A stretch of DNA of 64,000 nucleotides from Conus ventricosus (Eukaryota > Mollusca > Gastropoda > Neogastropoda > Conidae). Positions 10,034-21,882 of this stretch are shown here, piece by piece. The notes under the pieces were generated by a model, which worked only from the letters and a program-made list of their open reading frames with translations, did not search any database and had not been told where the DNA came from. Where the stretch lies: positions 134,819,979 to 134,883,978 of the forward strand of contig CM031595.1 in assembly GCA_018398815.1 (NCBI GenBank). The letters are read 5' to 3'. Every line of letters begins with the position of its first letter. Position 1 is the first letter of the stretch. A program made the translations under genes and the position numbers.

Positions 10034-13000
10034 TTATTTTATTTTACTTTTTAACATGCGCGCTGGTGACCTACTCGTTTTTGAGTGAACCAGTATTTTA
10101 GGAAGAAGAAGAACCACCCTATAAAAGGTCAGCCGCAGGCTCTCGCGTCGTTCCTGAAGGGTAGGGAGCTCATGTTTCCTCAGGAGGCCCGTTACAAAGC
10201 CAGGTTTTCTAGATTTGTAATCTTTTGCGATGAAACATACTGCCATTCGCTGTGTACGCTCCAGCTTGTCGATTTCCTGTTTCTCGTACGGGTCCCAGAT
10301 GATCGCTCCATACTCCAACAGGGGTCTGACTAAGGCGAGGAAGGCGTTGCGTTTGCAGGCTGTGGGGTAGTGTCTTAGGTTATGGCGTAGGAAGCCGAGG
10401 GTACAGTTGGCTTTCTTTGTAATGTAGTTGATGTGGGTTGACCATGAAAGATCTGCAGAGAATTGAAGTCCCAAGTAGGGGTTGGTGGAAACTTGTTTGA
10501 GAATTGTGCTTCCGAGGGAGTAGAAGAAGGAGGTTGCAGGGCTCCGCGCCAGGCTCATGACGTAGCATTTCGTGGCGTTGAAACGCATGCCCCATCGCTC
10601 TGCCCACTCTTCCAGACTCTTCAGGTCCTCTTGGAGGGTGAGGTGGTCACTGAAGTCGTTGATCTCCCTGTGGATGAGGGTCCCTGCGGGACCCCAGAGT
10701 CCACTGTCGTAGAATTTGATGAGGTACCCTCAACCACAACTTGCATGATGCGTTCCGTAAGGAAGCACTTCAGCCAGGAATGGATGGGGCCAATGATGCC
10801 ATAGCTGGACAGCTTATGTAGTCGGTCATGAGGAACGGTGTCAAAGGCCTTGGAGAAGTCCAAGATCGCCATGTCTACTTGCCTTCCACGGTCGTATGAA
10901 GACAGGAAATCTTGTGTTGTGGTCAGGAGCTGGGTTTCGGTAGAGTAGCCAGCTCGGAAGCCGTGGTTGAGAGAGGTCAAGATTTGGTGGGAGTCAAGGT
11001 AGTTCAGGATGTGGCGGCATACTATGTGTTCCAAGATCTTACAGGGAACTGAAGTGAAAGAGATGGGTCTATAGTTGCCGGGGAGTGACGATTGCCCTTC
11101 TTGAATGCGCAGGTGACGTTGGCTCCGTGCCAATCCTGCGGAAGGCGTCCGGAGTCCAGCAAGGCTTGGAAAATGTGTGTCAGGGAGGGGCAATGCTGTC
11201 GGCGAGGGTCTTCAAGACGATGTTGGGCAAGTTGTCTGGTCCGGGGGCCTTATTAACCTTGAGGTCACGTAGCAGCTTGGCCACGCCATGGGCGGAAACT
11301 GTAATGGGCTGTACATGGGTGGGAGGAGGTTTTAGGTTGGGTAGTGTGGTAGTGGTGGTCTTAGTGAAGACTGATTTGAATTGGCGCAGTAAGATGTCGG
11401 CTTTTGATTGACTGTCGCTGTGTAGCTGTCCCTTCTCCTTCAGCGGGGAAACTCCTGTGGAGTCCTGCTTCCTGGACTTGATGTAGCACCAGAATGGCTT
11501 GGTGTTATTCTGGTCGAGTCCCTCCCTAATAGTGTTATTTATGTACTGCCACTCTGCACGCCGTAGTTCGTCTCTGCAGTACTTCTGGAATTTCCTGTAG
11601 GGGGACCAGTCCTTGCGAGCTCTTGCACGCTTGAAAGTCTCTTCTTACGCTTCAGCAGCTTCCAAAGGGGGTGCTGTCAGCCATGGTAGGGAAGAAGACT
11701 GTTTCAGCATGAAGGAGGGGACGTTCCGACTTATGGAGTCAGCGAGGCAGGTTTTGAACGTAGTCCACAGGGTGTTCACATCTTTCCCCGCCCTGTGTTC
11801 CTCTTCCACGGTTGTTGTGCAGCATTATCCATATCCTTCTTCATCTGCTCCCAGTCAGCCTGCTTGAACTTGACGCACTTGCATGCTTTCTGGCGGGTGA
11901 CTTGCGGCTTGGTGTTGAAGTTGGTACAGACGATGTTGTGGTCGGACACACCTGGGATGCTAACAGAGGACTTGACAAGGGTGGGGTTGGACATAAAGAC
12001 CAGGTCGAGTATGTTCTTACCACGAGTTGGGGTATGCTGGACTTGGGTAAGGAGGGAGGATGAGGAGATGTCGACCAGGGACTGCTGGATCTCATTGTCT
12101 TTCCCCAAAGAGTGGGCGGTGTGCATTGACCAGTCGATGTCAGGGCAGTTGAAGTCGCCGGCTAAAATGACCTTGCGCTGCTTTCTGCCATCTTCAGTTA
12201 GCAGTTTAGGGAGCGTTGGAGCTGGTTTAGGTCGTGCTGGTTCCGCTCTGCATACAGAACGCGCCTACATGGTGGTCCTTCTGGTTCTTCAGCTTGACTT
12301 TCACCCACTCGATTTCGCAATTTCTGTCACAAGCTGGGTTGTTCAGAGGAGGTGAGCGACTTGTGTACCAGGATGAAGACGCCGCCTCAATTCGTGGCGC
12401 AGTTATTCTGGTACATGTCGTATGAGTCAGGGAACACCTCTGCTGATTTGATGTGGTCTTTGGCCGGTAGTTTTCCGGGTTTAATCCCGCGGAGCCACGA
12501 TTCTGTACCGCATACGATGTCAGGCTTGACGTACTGTAATACAGCTGCAAGCTCTTGCTTCTTCGCGTTGATGCTCTGGCAGTTGATGTTGATGATAGGA
12601 AGGTTGGTTTTCTTGGGGAGTTTGAACACTGATGTTCCAGCAGATCTGGCGCGAGAGGACTTAAGGGTAGCGTGGTTCGATCGAATTGATGGACGAAGGT
12701 CGACTGTCAATTTGGGGCTACTGGCACGGGGAGGTGAGAACAGGTCAGACGAGGATAGAGAGTCAACGGTTGAGAGACGTGGCAGGGAAGGTAGTGGTTG
12801 GTGCAGTCCAGCTCATAGCTTCTGAATGTGAAGCTGTCGCAGTTTACACTGTCACAGCGAGGGCAAACCCAAGCTACTGTGGGGCGACTCAGGGCTTCAT
12901 ACTCTGAGGATCCAACATAAACGCAGTCGTGTGGAACCATAGGTCACAGGAATCGCAGGCGATCCCTTTACAGTCCCATGTGACCGGGTGGTCACACAAA

Positions 13001-13260
13001 CCGCATAGATTGATGGTGGTGTTTGGCCCTGGGTTGTAATGGACATCGCCCGACAGCAGTATGGTGATGACGGCAATAGAGGGGTTCTGGAGGGCCCCGG
13101 GTCTAGTACTGTGGAGACGGGGCGACGTTTGGTGGTGAACACTGCTTCTATCCCGCAGGGGTTAAGGGGCCATGGCTTAGACAAGTTAGAAACATACTCA
13201 CAGGTAGGAGCGACCATGGTGAAGAAGGTGGTGGTGGTAGGAGTCTGTCAGTAAGCTGCA
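10034..13260 (-). mobile_element. CR1-like LINE with PHD finger, endonuclease and RT; catalytic box deleted
   Basis: The minus strand, from high to low coordinates, shows a PHD-like finger (CGLCDHPVTWDCKGIACDSC at about 13000-12940), an endonuclease start (INCQSINAKKQELAAVL, GTESWLRGI, about 12600-12480), more endonuclease (KNILDLVFMSNP, GVSDHNIVCTNF, 12020-11930), RT (NYRPISFTSVPCKILEH, HGFRAGYSTETQLL, DFSKAFDTVPH, 11080-10840) and the C-terminus (YLGLQFSADLSW, LVRPLLEYGAIIWDP). At about 10690 the motif VPQG joins directly to sequence normally lying after the FADD box (read REINDFSDHLTL), so about 100 bp with the catalytic aspartates is missing. It is a different subfamily from the 4.6-8.1 kb element but has the same domain order. 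Confidence 0.85.
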
Positions 13261-13261
13261 A

Positions 13262-13990
13262 CAGTAGGAGGGCTAGGAGAATTCCCCTCAGCATGATGGT
13301 CGGGAGATCACAAGACGGGTGGGGGTTTAGTGGTACAGGGTGGTATATTAGGACGGTGCGAGCAGCTGGTTTTTAGCACATGTCGAGTTTGCTGCAGCAC
13401 ATCAGCATGGGCAGACTACACGGAAGAGTATGTTTGAGTGTGGGAGTGTCAGTTGTCAGCTATGCTGGCTAGCGGGTTATTATAGTATTTAGGTGGAGAA
13501 CAACACTAGAGGTGGCTACAATTCCTGGGTTAAACTGGTGATGTTTGTTTAAAAAAAAACACACACATTACTGGGAGCTAAAATGTGAAGGCCAAGATGG
13601 CGCCAACTACAGTGCAAATTTTCTAACTCTAATTTGGAGACAAAAATTACAGATTTTCACAAAAATATTGCACAGATAATTCACTCAAGTCTTCTAGAAG
13701 ACGTTCTAACACAGATTCACTAGAGGTTGGCTCTAATAACACAGAATTCCCACTTTGAGATGGTGTTTTTGTCGCTGATTTTCCAAAACACTCTCTGGCA
13801 CTTCCGGCGCATGCGCACCCCCCCAATATCAATAAAATTTTTGGACCAGATTCCATCACAGAGGCCACAGAAGAAGCAGAGCTGGTCTGCAGGTATAGAG
13901 GCAGCTAGGGCACAAATAAGAAAAAAACAGCATCCAGTTTTTTTTACCATATTTAACAGTCGTATAGTGCCCTTGCAACAGGAAAATTTC
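13262..13990. other. No confident gene
   Basis: The 5' flank of the LINE is followed by AT-rich sequence that includes an AAGATGGCGCC motif at about 13592. Short frames on both strands (13647-13999) show no recognisable domain; part may be the upstream end of the transposase-like remnant that follows. Confidence 0.4.
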
Positions 13991-14009
13991 AAAACATAAA
14001 AGAAGCTAG

Positions 14010-14455
14010 GGTTTGTGGGTTTATCAATGAAATGGACTTATGACAACTGTGAAAGTTATAATCATGTTTTAAAACAAGCAGTTCAGTGGAAATCTCAGAA
14101 GTTGGCTGACTTAGTAGAAAAGCTACTGGAGCTAGTAGAGGTACACTATAAGGAAATCAGGAGAAGCCTGCTTGGTTTAGGGGACTATATACTGGTGAAA
14201 GAGTACCAGGCCTTTTCGATAGAGAAGAACAGTTGGTTGTAGTATGTCAGATGAAAGACGAGAGAGACATTTTTGGTGCTACATACAGACCAGAAAAGAA
14301 GTTGCACGGGTCACAAGAACCAAAGATGGACATGTTGCCATAAAACCAAGACATGGAGGGAAGAAGTCACACCAGAAAAAAACGCAAATGTGCAGAAGAC
14401 CACTTACATCCCTAAACGCAGAAGAAAGTTACCATCTGTTCCGTCTTAAATGACC
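14010..14455 (+). pseudogene. Transposase-like remnant
   Basis: Two adjacent plus-strand frames (14015-14242 and 14244-14453) read YDNCESYNHVLKQAVQWKSQ, then LADLVEKLLELVEVHYKEIR, LGLGDYILVKEYQ and SDERRERHFWCYIQ. The pattern N-x-x-E-S-x-N-H-x-L-K followed by W-K and a helical region resembles the C-terminal part of MULE-like transposases or of domesticated relatives, but the family is not certain. A single stop separates the halves. It ends in a basic, low-complexity tail. Alternative: an uncharacterised host exon. Confidence 0.4.
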
Positions 14456-14459
14456 CGAC

Positions 14460-15145
14460 TTGTATGTAGAAAATTATCTTCATATATATATGTATATAGA
14501 ACATTTACACAATCATATCTTATTTCACCAGTTTACTTTCAATGTTATTTATGAACGCTGCTCTGTATGTATATATATATGGAATAGTATTACATTTTTA
14601 AAAAACTTTATTTCTTACTTAAAGAATGTATTGATATTACTCTAAAAGAAAACTTACAATTTACATGTACAGTTCTTTTGGTGTAAATTTTACATGAATA
14701 AGTTTGGAGGGTACGGCCTACAATAAAACTTCTTGGGTTCTGGAAACCTGACCCTACCCAGAAAAACACCCCTGACCCTAGCATGTGTTTTATTTTTTTG
14801 CAAGTATCAAGTAAAAAAATTAGCAATCAGATCAACTTTAAAACTTCAGTTTTAACAAATGAACTTATTTTGTGAGCAAAGTTAATATGTTTCAAGTCAG
14901 GTTCGCCTGGATTTGCTTGTTTTCGCCAGGGTTCTCTGTAACAACATACCCCGTACACGCGGCTGTTATCATTATTTTCTCATTATCGTCCTGCACACAG
15001 GTGAAGCCTGCTAGCTGAGTAGGCTATAGGTTTTGGACCTGTCACTTATGTTGGTGACTGTCAATATCATATTACAAAAACATCTGCTGAGCGCTTCCCT
15101 ATCGTATTATATGGTTGTCCAGTAATACTGATGAGTTACAATCAG
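14460..15145. other. No gene seen; dispersed repeat fragment
   Basis: AT-rich sequence with (TA)n. The piece at about 14924-14960 (TTCGCCAGGGTTCTCTGTA, inverted) matches a piece at about 8523-8565, so both are copies of one dispersed repeat. Confidence 0.4.
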
Positions 15146-15149
15146 GATC

Positions 15150-15310
15150 AGGATTTGGGGTGTTGTATCAAACAACTTAGTACCCCGAAGTCGGAGTGTG
15201 GCTGCCATGATGGCGGGGTATCAAAACGGTTCACACACGTAATGTTCTCATCCAGCTGATGCATTTGTACCATAGTGTTCAAGTACTTCGGCGTTTGAGC
15301 TGATCCCTGA
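15150..15310 (+). repeat. SINE fragment (family B)
   Basis: The stretch GAGTGTGGCTGCCATGATGG followed by a GGGGTATCAAAACGG block is the body of a dispersed repeat that I associate with molluscan SINEs. A tRNA-like head of what appears to be the same family is seen at 19156-19470. Confidence 0.45.
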
Positions 15311-15388
15311 GTCGTATTTAGCCAGGTGTACGACAAACAAACAACAACAAACAAACACAACTTAGCCTATTTAGGCTTTTTATGCCCC

Positions 15389-15394
<6 letters not shown>

Positions 15395-15423
<29 letters not shown>
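15395..15423. repeat. (GT)n microsatellite
   Basis: About 14 uninterrupted GT units followed by a short (AT)n and a T run. Confidence 0.95.
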
Positions 15424-15430
<7 letters not shown>

Positions 15431-15487
15431 TTTTTTTTCTTATGTCTGTTGGTCCACGACTCCAGTTGTAGACTAGCTCGGTCTAAT

Positions 15488-16730
15488 TTATCCATCAAAT
15501 TCATATTTTATTTTAGTTATTAATTCATGTTTATCTATGAGGTTCTTAAATACATTAATACTAGGTGCACGTTTGATGTTAGTTGTTAATTCATCCCAAA
15601 TTTTGGTTACACTGTTAGTAAATGTGAATTTTCTCAAATTAGTTCTGGAATATTGTTTGAATATATTATCTTCACTTTTCCTTGTATTATTTGTCTGTGG
15701 AGTACAAAAAAGCATGCTTTATCAACATCAATAGCATTAAATATCTTATATGTTTGAATCAAGTCCCCTCTTATTCTTCTTGCTTTGAGTGTTGGAAGTT
15801 GTAAATATTTTAATCTTTCCTGGAATGAGTAATCCTTTATATTATGCATAATCTTTGTTGGTCTTCTTTGAACCTGTTCTAGAGGTTCTGATTGTCTCTT
15901 TAGCATTGGATACCATACAGTATTGCCATATTCAAAAACAGGTCTAACTAGTGCCTTATATAATTGTAAAAAAGTGTCCTCTTCTATAAATGTAAATGTT
16001 CTTTTCATTATTCCAATCATCCTGTTGGCCTTGTTAATACTATTCCCAATATGTTTGTCAAATAACAAACTTTTGTCAAAAGTCACACCTAGGTCTTTCT
16101 CTTCCTCACACTTAGACACTTTTTCTTCCTTGTCCCCAATTTTCATTATATAATCCTTTTGTGGGTTTGATTTTCCAATATGAAGTACTTTACATTTTTC
16201 TGCATAAAAATATAGGTCCCAAGTATCAGACCACTGTACTTATGTTTCAATATCCTTTTGTAATTCCTTATACAATTTCGGAGAGTTACAACGTTTTGTG
16301 TCATCTGCAAAAATGTTACATGCACTCTTTTAATTCTACAGGGAGATCATTTATAAACACCATGAATAATATTGGTCCTAAAATACTGCCTTGTGGTATC
16401 CCACTAATAACATCAGCACTATGAGAGAAGGAACTACCAATCCTTACCTTTTGAGTTTATTTTTAATAGAAAGTCTCTAACCCAACCAAGTACATTTCCT
16501 ACTATTCCATAAGACTCCAATTTCTTTAAGAGTCTTTCATGTGGATTGAATGCTTTTCTAAAGTCTAAATACAATACATCTATATTTTCTCATTTATCTA
16601 TCTCCTTTGTGAAGTCTTCCATCACTTCTAGAAGTTAAGTCACACAAGATCTTTTTGCACAAAATCCATGTTGGCACTCGGCATATAATTTATTTTCTGT
16701 CATATGTTTAACAATAGCCTCTCTAATAAA
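15488..16730 (-). mobile_element. CR1/L2-like LINE, RT and C-terminus
   Basis: Minus-strand frames read, in order, a catalytic box (IFADDTKR, about 16315-16290), EKCKVLHIGKSNPQ, KEEKVSKCEEEKDLGVTFDK, LYKALVRPVFEYGNTVWYP, KARRIRGDLIQTYKIFN and the ending KNLIDKHELITKIKYEF. Upstream RT motifs at 16700-16380 are present but frameshifted. It is the same family as 3.9-4.5 and 37.0-37.9 kb, and is 5'-truncated. Confidence 0.8.
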
Positions 16731-16734
16731 TGAG

Positions 16735-17100
16735 TCTAAACATAGTAGAATGCTGCCAATGTATGCTGCTAATATATTGCTGCCATTCTGGAACAGTTTA
16801 AAAAATTGAAGTGCTCCAATACAAGTAAAGCACCTATATTACCATCTGCTTAGTCAACACTTTTCCATATACAACTAACCTGTTCAAAGCGCTTTGTTAA
16901 ACTTTAACCTAACCCAGGTTATCCAGACTGCTATGCTTAAAATGTCAGTCATTCTCATGATTCTGTTCATGGTAGATGTAACAGCCTTCTTATCGGCTTG
17001 GGACTAGTCATGCCCACACTTAACTCACCTAAAAGATGTATTATAACTAAAGGAAGATGTCTCTGAAAATGAAACCTAATAGATACCATGTGTATTGTGG
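16735..17100. other. No gene seen
   Basis: Intergenic AT-rich sequence without recognised elements. Confidence 0.5.
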
Positions 17101-17101
17101 A

Positions 17102-17196
17102 GTGCCCAAACTATTGGTATAACAACAGGAATCTGAAGATAATGAAACCAGCAAAAGGTATGATCTGTGAAGTTAAATCTATGACTCTAAATGTGT

Positions 17197-17233
<37 letters not shown>

Positions 17234-17390
17234 GGTGTTGTGTGCGTGTGTGTGTGTGTGTACCCAAACTATTTGTATTGCTGCGAGAATCTTAAGATAA
17301 TTAAGCCAGCAAAAGGTATGATCTGCGAAGTTAGATCCATGATTCAAAATGTGTGTGTGTAATGCATGTGTGCGCATGTGTGTGTGTGTA
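17102..17390. repeat. Tandem duplication flanking (GT)n
   Basis: A unit of about 160 bp occurs twice (17102-17232 and 17261-17390). Each copy contains CCAGCAAAAGGTATGATCTG and ends in a (GT)n run. The two copies differ at several positions, so the duplication is not recent. Confidence 0.75.
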
Positions 17391-18225
17391 TGTGTAAGAG
17401 AGAGAGGTGAGACAAGCACAGGCGGATATATGTAAGAAGGTGAGAAGATTTATTTGATAAGAAAGCATAGAAGTGTGGGAAAGACACAACTGAAGCAAAA
17501 GGACAAAGACTGAGGGAGAAGGACAGAGTAATCATGATAAGAATATGCGAGAGAAAAGAAAAAGCAAATGAGAAAACGAAAGGTTTGTATATCTTGATAT
17601 CATCTTTACCCTAAACTAGATCTATATTTACAAAACACAAAATTCTTACAAAATATATTCTCATATCTTTCATGCACAAATTTTCTGTTGATTTCTTTAA
17701 TACATGTAATACAGATCATATTTAACATTCACAAAACCAGAGGCATGAAATCTTGTTTCACACACACACACACACAATCAAAACACACACTCACTTAAAA
17801 ATGATACCCGCAAAATATGATGAAGATGTCGAGTATGGAAGAGGCAGTGTAACATTTACAATTAATGGTTGAAAACAGTGTATCAAATGTAGATCACAGT
17901 TGAAAGACATATTGATAACTGTGACATCAGTTACTGATAACAACCAACAGTTATCAGTTACTGATAACAACCAACAAGGATGTGGACACTTGGCAGTCCT
18001 GATCCTGACTTACCACCAAACACTACCAATTAGCCAACTTTTATTTTATTTTTTATTTACTTATTTATTCATTTACTGTATTATGAAAATGAGCTATGAA
18101 TTGTGATTTCCAAAGAAAACCAAAGGGGAAGTCAGCTGCACAAAAAGAACTCTTCAAAAACAATACTGTTTCAATAGCTATAATTGTTTAATAAAAAAGA
18201 CTGAAGATACAATTGTAATGGAAAT
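17391..18225. other. No gene seen
   Basis: AT-rich intergenic sequence with a short (CA)n at about 17760-17775 and a 27-bp direct repeat at about 17925-17975. The downstream end of RNF181 lies about 3.7 kb to the right. Confidence 0.5.
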
Positions 18226-18229
18226 AAAG

Positions 18230-18440
18230 CAGATCATCTGATTAGCTCAGAGGTAGAGTATCAAATTAGCAGTCAGATGCTTCAACTTTGAATCCTGCTG
18301 GTGGTCAACGTAAACAGTGTCCTTTTCGCTGACCAATTTGTGATATCAGTGCAGTGTCAGACAGCCCCCCCCCCCCCCATCTTCCCCCCTCCAACTACCA
18401 TGCCCCAACCACCACTATCTGTGGATCCCTGTCTGCCATA
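18230..18440 (+). repeat. tRNA-derived SINE (decayed)
   Basis: An A-box-like TTAGCTCAGAGGTAGAG is followed about 35 bp later by a B-box-like CTTTGAATCCT, the internal Pol III promoter layout of a tRNA-derived SINE head. A C run and AT-rich tail follow. The acceptor stem does not pair, so it is not a functional tRNA gene. Confidence 0.55.
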
Positions 18441-18627
18441 TTATCAGTGGTGGATATGTGCATTAAACTGAATATACTATCAAAACCAGCTGGTTCTTAA
18501 ACTGCAGATGGCTTAGCAGTGCAACAGCTATGACATGATAGAGTTCTGTTGTTCACATAAGCTGTATTTTATTTTGTATCCTAGAGAGAGATGATCTACA
18601 AAGTCTTGATTTAATTCCTTTTTTTGT

Positions 18628-18970
18628 ACTCCCAGGTCTTATAGAACAGGGAGTACTTTACAATGGGATCGAAGAAATGCTGTGTGTGTGTCTGTCTGTG
18701 GTCAAAATGTGTTCCACTCGCCCCAGACAAAACTTCTAGGCCGATCTTTCTGAAACTTTGTAGCTATGTTCATTATGGGTCACGGATGATGCCCGATGTT
18801 TTATTTTACCAGAATAGCCGTTACTAATGGCTATAACAGCCCAAAATGGTTTTTCTTCTTTATGGAATATCTCAGACGAAATACATTATGACGTACGTTT
18901 GATTGTGACGTCAAATACATTATGATGCATGTTTGATTGTGACATTTTTCAGGAAGATAAACTGGGAGTA
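18628..18970. mobile_element. MITE-like non-autonomous element
   Basis: The block starts with GTACTCCCAG and ends with its inverse complement CTGGGAGTAC about 340 bp later. The first 31 bp also form their own hairpin (GTACTCCC ... GGGAGTAC). Inside are two imperfect copies of a 36-bp unit (AATACATTATGA..GTTTGATTGTGAC). There is no coding capacity. The family and target-site duplication are not clear. Confidence 0.45.
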
Positions 18971-19155
18971 CGTTTATATGCTTTGCATCTTGTTTCACTA
19001 TTATATAGCTGCTACTTTCACTTGTCCTTGGCATAAAATCCAGATTTTTTTTTTAATCCTATACAGACAAGTAATTCATACAAGACAAGAATCAGACGCC
19101 TGCTATTGCTTGCATTTGTCAGCTGAGGTGGTGTATGTGTAATTATCATTTTACT

Positions 19156-19470
19156 TGGGCGACTTTCCTTTGGTGAGTTGTTAGAATGATGGACTTTGTG
19201 CTGAGGATCTGTGAGGTCCATGGTTCAAGCCCCAGTGTGTCTGGTGGATAAAGGATTGAAGATTCATCAAAGCATGTGCAGACCTGTCAGCGCCCTAGCC
19301 CCTTTACCCTAAGGATCGAACACACACATGAAAGACCTCTGCAATCCATGCTGGCATTTGGTGAGTAAAGGAAACATGAATACACCTAGTGCGCAGCTTC
19401 CCTGGAATATGCCTGCCAAAATAGTAACCTCCTCTTCATTCACTGCTGACTGCACTGAACCATCTATGGG
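19156..19470 (+). repeat. tRNA-derived SINE (family B)
   Basis: A tRNA-like head (GGTGAGTTGTTAGAATGATGG as A-box region and GGTTCAAGCCC as B box) is followed by a body with GCAATCCATGCTGGCATTTG and GGAAACATGAATACACC. The body type recurs at 15150-15310. The copy is diverged. Confidence 0.55.
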
Positions 19471-19479
19471 TTATCACCA

Positions 19480-21115
19480 CAAAGCTCCTTGGACAAACCA
19501 GTCCTGTCATGAAACTGACCTACCCCCCAACATGTACTTATCTGTGTGGAAAATGAACAATTCTAAACACATTACTTTAACCATCGACATCCTTCAGGCA
19601 GAGAACAAAATGACTGTGCTGAGTACATCATCCATTACATGTGATTTTTAACAGTGGTACAAAAGAGGGTAAAAAATCAATTAAAATGTCTAAGCACAAC
19701 AAAAATACATAAGAAATACACCTATAGACAAGCAACTGCAGAATAAACCATTAACGTACATTCCAATATTCTAATCTCATAGCCTTGTCACCAGATTAAT
19801 TCAATATGAGTAAAAGTGTGTATAAACTGTAATATGGAGGGAAAGGGAAAAGATTTTCTGAAACAAAGACAGGTGAACTGGCAACCACAGGCATTTTAAA
19901 AGGCAGATAACAGAAGAAGATAATGTATTACATGAAAATCCTACTGGAAAAAATATAAATCAGCTTGGGAGTTGGATCCAATTAATGCAGAAGAAGTCAA
20001 ACAGCTACCAAAACCATTAACTTTTTCAAAAGTCAATGATGCTACAATCATAATATTTTTATGCTCTTTCTGTGTTAAATAACAGTGTGTTAAAAGTAAT
20101 TGCTACTGCCATGATTCCTGGTGAAAAGCCCCCATGTGTTAAAAACTCAGTCAATTTTGTTACTGTAGACTGCTTTCTTCATATTCGTCATTGTCACACC
20201 GGGAGTGAGAGATCTCTAAAATTAGTTGTTTACTTATATTACCGTTTTCATGCTTCATTTTGTTTCAGATGCTTTTCAGTAAAAATTCAAAAGGCACAAT
20301 ACTTTTCTTCCTTTTGTTCCTCTTTTATTCTACAGATCAGCATATCACCATGGTAACCTTGGTTTATCAATGAATACACCACAACCAGGGCTGATGGGAG
20401 CGTACAACCACTTTGAAATCTGGAGGAACTGATAACACAGAACAAAAACATTCCTGTTCTATCTGCTAGTGTTTTATTTGTTTTTGAACCAGTTATTGAA
20501 ATTCCTGTTCAAGGTTTCTGAAGTTGATGGATGATGGGGGGAAAAACAAGTACAAATACACGTCGGTGTGCTCATAGAGCATGAGACTGTCAAACAACAA
20601 TGGCACACCCATGAAGCTATACATGATTGTATTCATGCAAGACCTTGTCTGCAACCACTGTGCTGATCTCTTGTGCTTGACGGATGAGGATTGAGTTTGG
20701 TCAACACTTCAAATGCTCTTGACTTGGGGCTAAGTCATGCACGACATGTCAAGAAGTTCTGAGCTCAACCATCTCCAGAGCAGACACTGGATATTGATGA
20801 TGGGAATCCCATGGCACAGGTGAAGGCACAAGCTCTGTTGGCCTTTACTGCAAGTCTGATTATGGCTGCCTCCTGCAAGCTGCAGGTAATCTGTACACCA
20901 AAGTACTAAACAATGGCTGCCTGTCTTGCAAGGTGTGCCCATACCCAGTCTGTGGACCATTTCATTATTTAAGAAACTATCATAAGCTGTTGTTTATTAA
21001 GTATATGAGTAAACTTTTTCTTCAATGCTGTCTCCTCTTCCATCTCTATCCCCTCCTTCACTTTCTCTCCTGTGGTTTTATTCCCATACGCTTATTCCAG
21101 CTCTTTCATACATAG
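19480..21115. other. Intergenic; no gene seen
   Basis: AT-rich sequence. A frame at 20072-20356 shows no recognisable domain. This lies 3' of RNF181. Confidence 0.5.
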
Positions 21116-21119
21116 CCAC

Positions 21120-21735
21120 CCCCTCGGTGATCCTGTCACAGCCCAAGCACTGGAATCTACAGGGAGCAATCCATATCAGGCCACTATGAGGCAACATACT
21201 AGACACTATACTGCCGCTGAGTTATTCTGGTGTATTCGCTGATGCTTGTTCTGATCCAACATATGCAGAACAAGACCCCTATAATCATAATAGTCACTCA
21301 ATCACAGAGTTAGATTGACAGTGATTCCCCTTTTTAATGGTGCCACCACATCCATCCAGTGACAGTCCACATGAAGATGCCAGTACCAACAGCTCTGACA
21401 TGAACTCACAAAAGGCATGGATGTGAAGACCAATTCAAAAATGGGGTTACCATAACAGCAGGGCATGAAGGGCCACAGAACCTGAGGCTTTCTTTTTTAA
21501 TTTAAATATACATTGATGATCGATGTGGATAAGGATCAAGAACATGTTGCTATGGAGTTCATTCTGGTTTGAGACCATAATTATGACAGGCTAGTCAGAA
21601 AATTTGAGAAACACTGTCACAACATATCCATTAAGAGGATGAAACTTAATTGTGTGATTCCAGTGTTCCTATTTGAGCCCATAGTACACTGAACTTTGCA
21701 CAGGAGCCAGCCAGGACTGAGAAACCCTGACATCA
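21120..21735 (-). repeat. Old copy of the long tRNA-headed SINE
   Basis: On the minus strand it matches the bodies at 26963-27780 and 62441-63290 in order: a head-proximal TTCATCC..AATGGAT block, the internal A-rich junction (21490-21505), and the distal GATCAGAACA..GCATC and GACTGCTCC..GATT blocks. It is heavily diverged and its tRNA head is barely recognisable. It begins about 150 bp past the RNF181 stop codon. Confidence 0.6.
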
Positions 21736-21882
21736 ATGTTTTAACTCTTGAACCACAATTATCTACACATGTATAAATACATATGCAAGTATACTGGCAA
21801 ACATTCCCCTATGACATGCATGAACAAAAAATATTGGGTTAACAAAAGTTCAAGCTCTGGTCTCCACTGATGTCCAGAGTAT

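Noticed and set aside
18230..18310. A functional tRNA gene
   Set aside because: The box-like motifs are degenerate and the arms do not pair; a SINE body follows.
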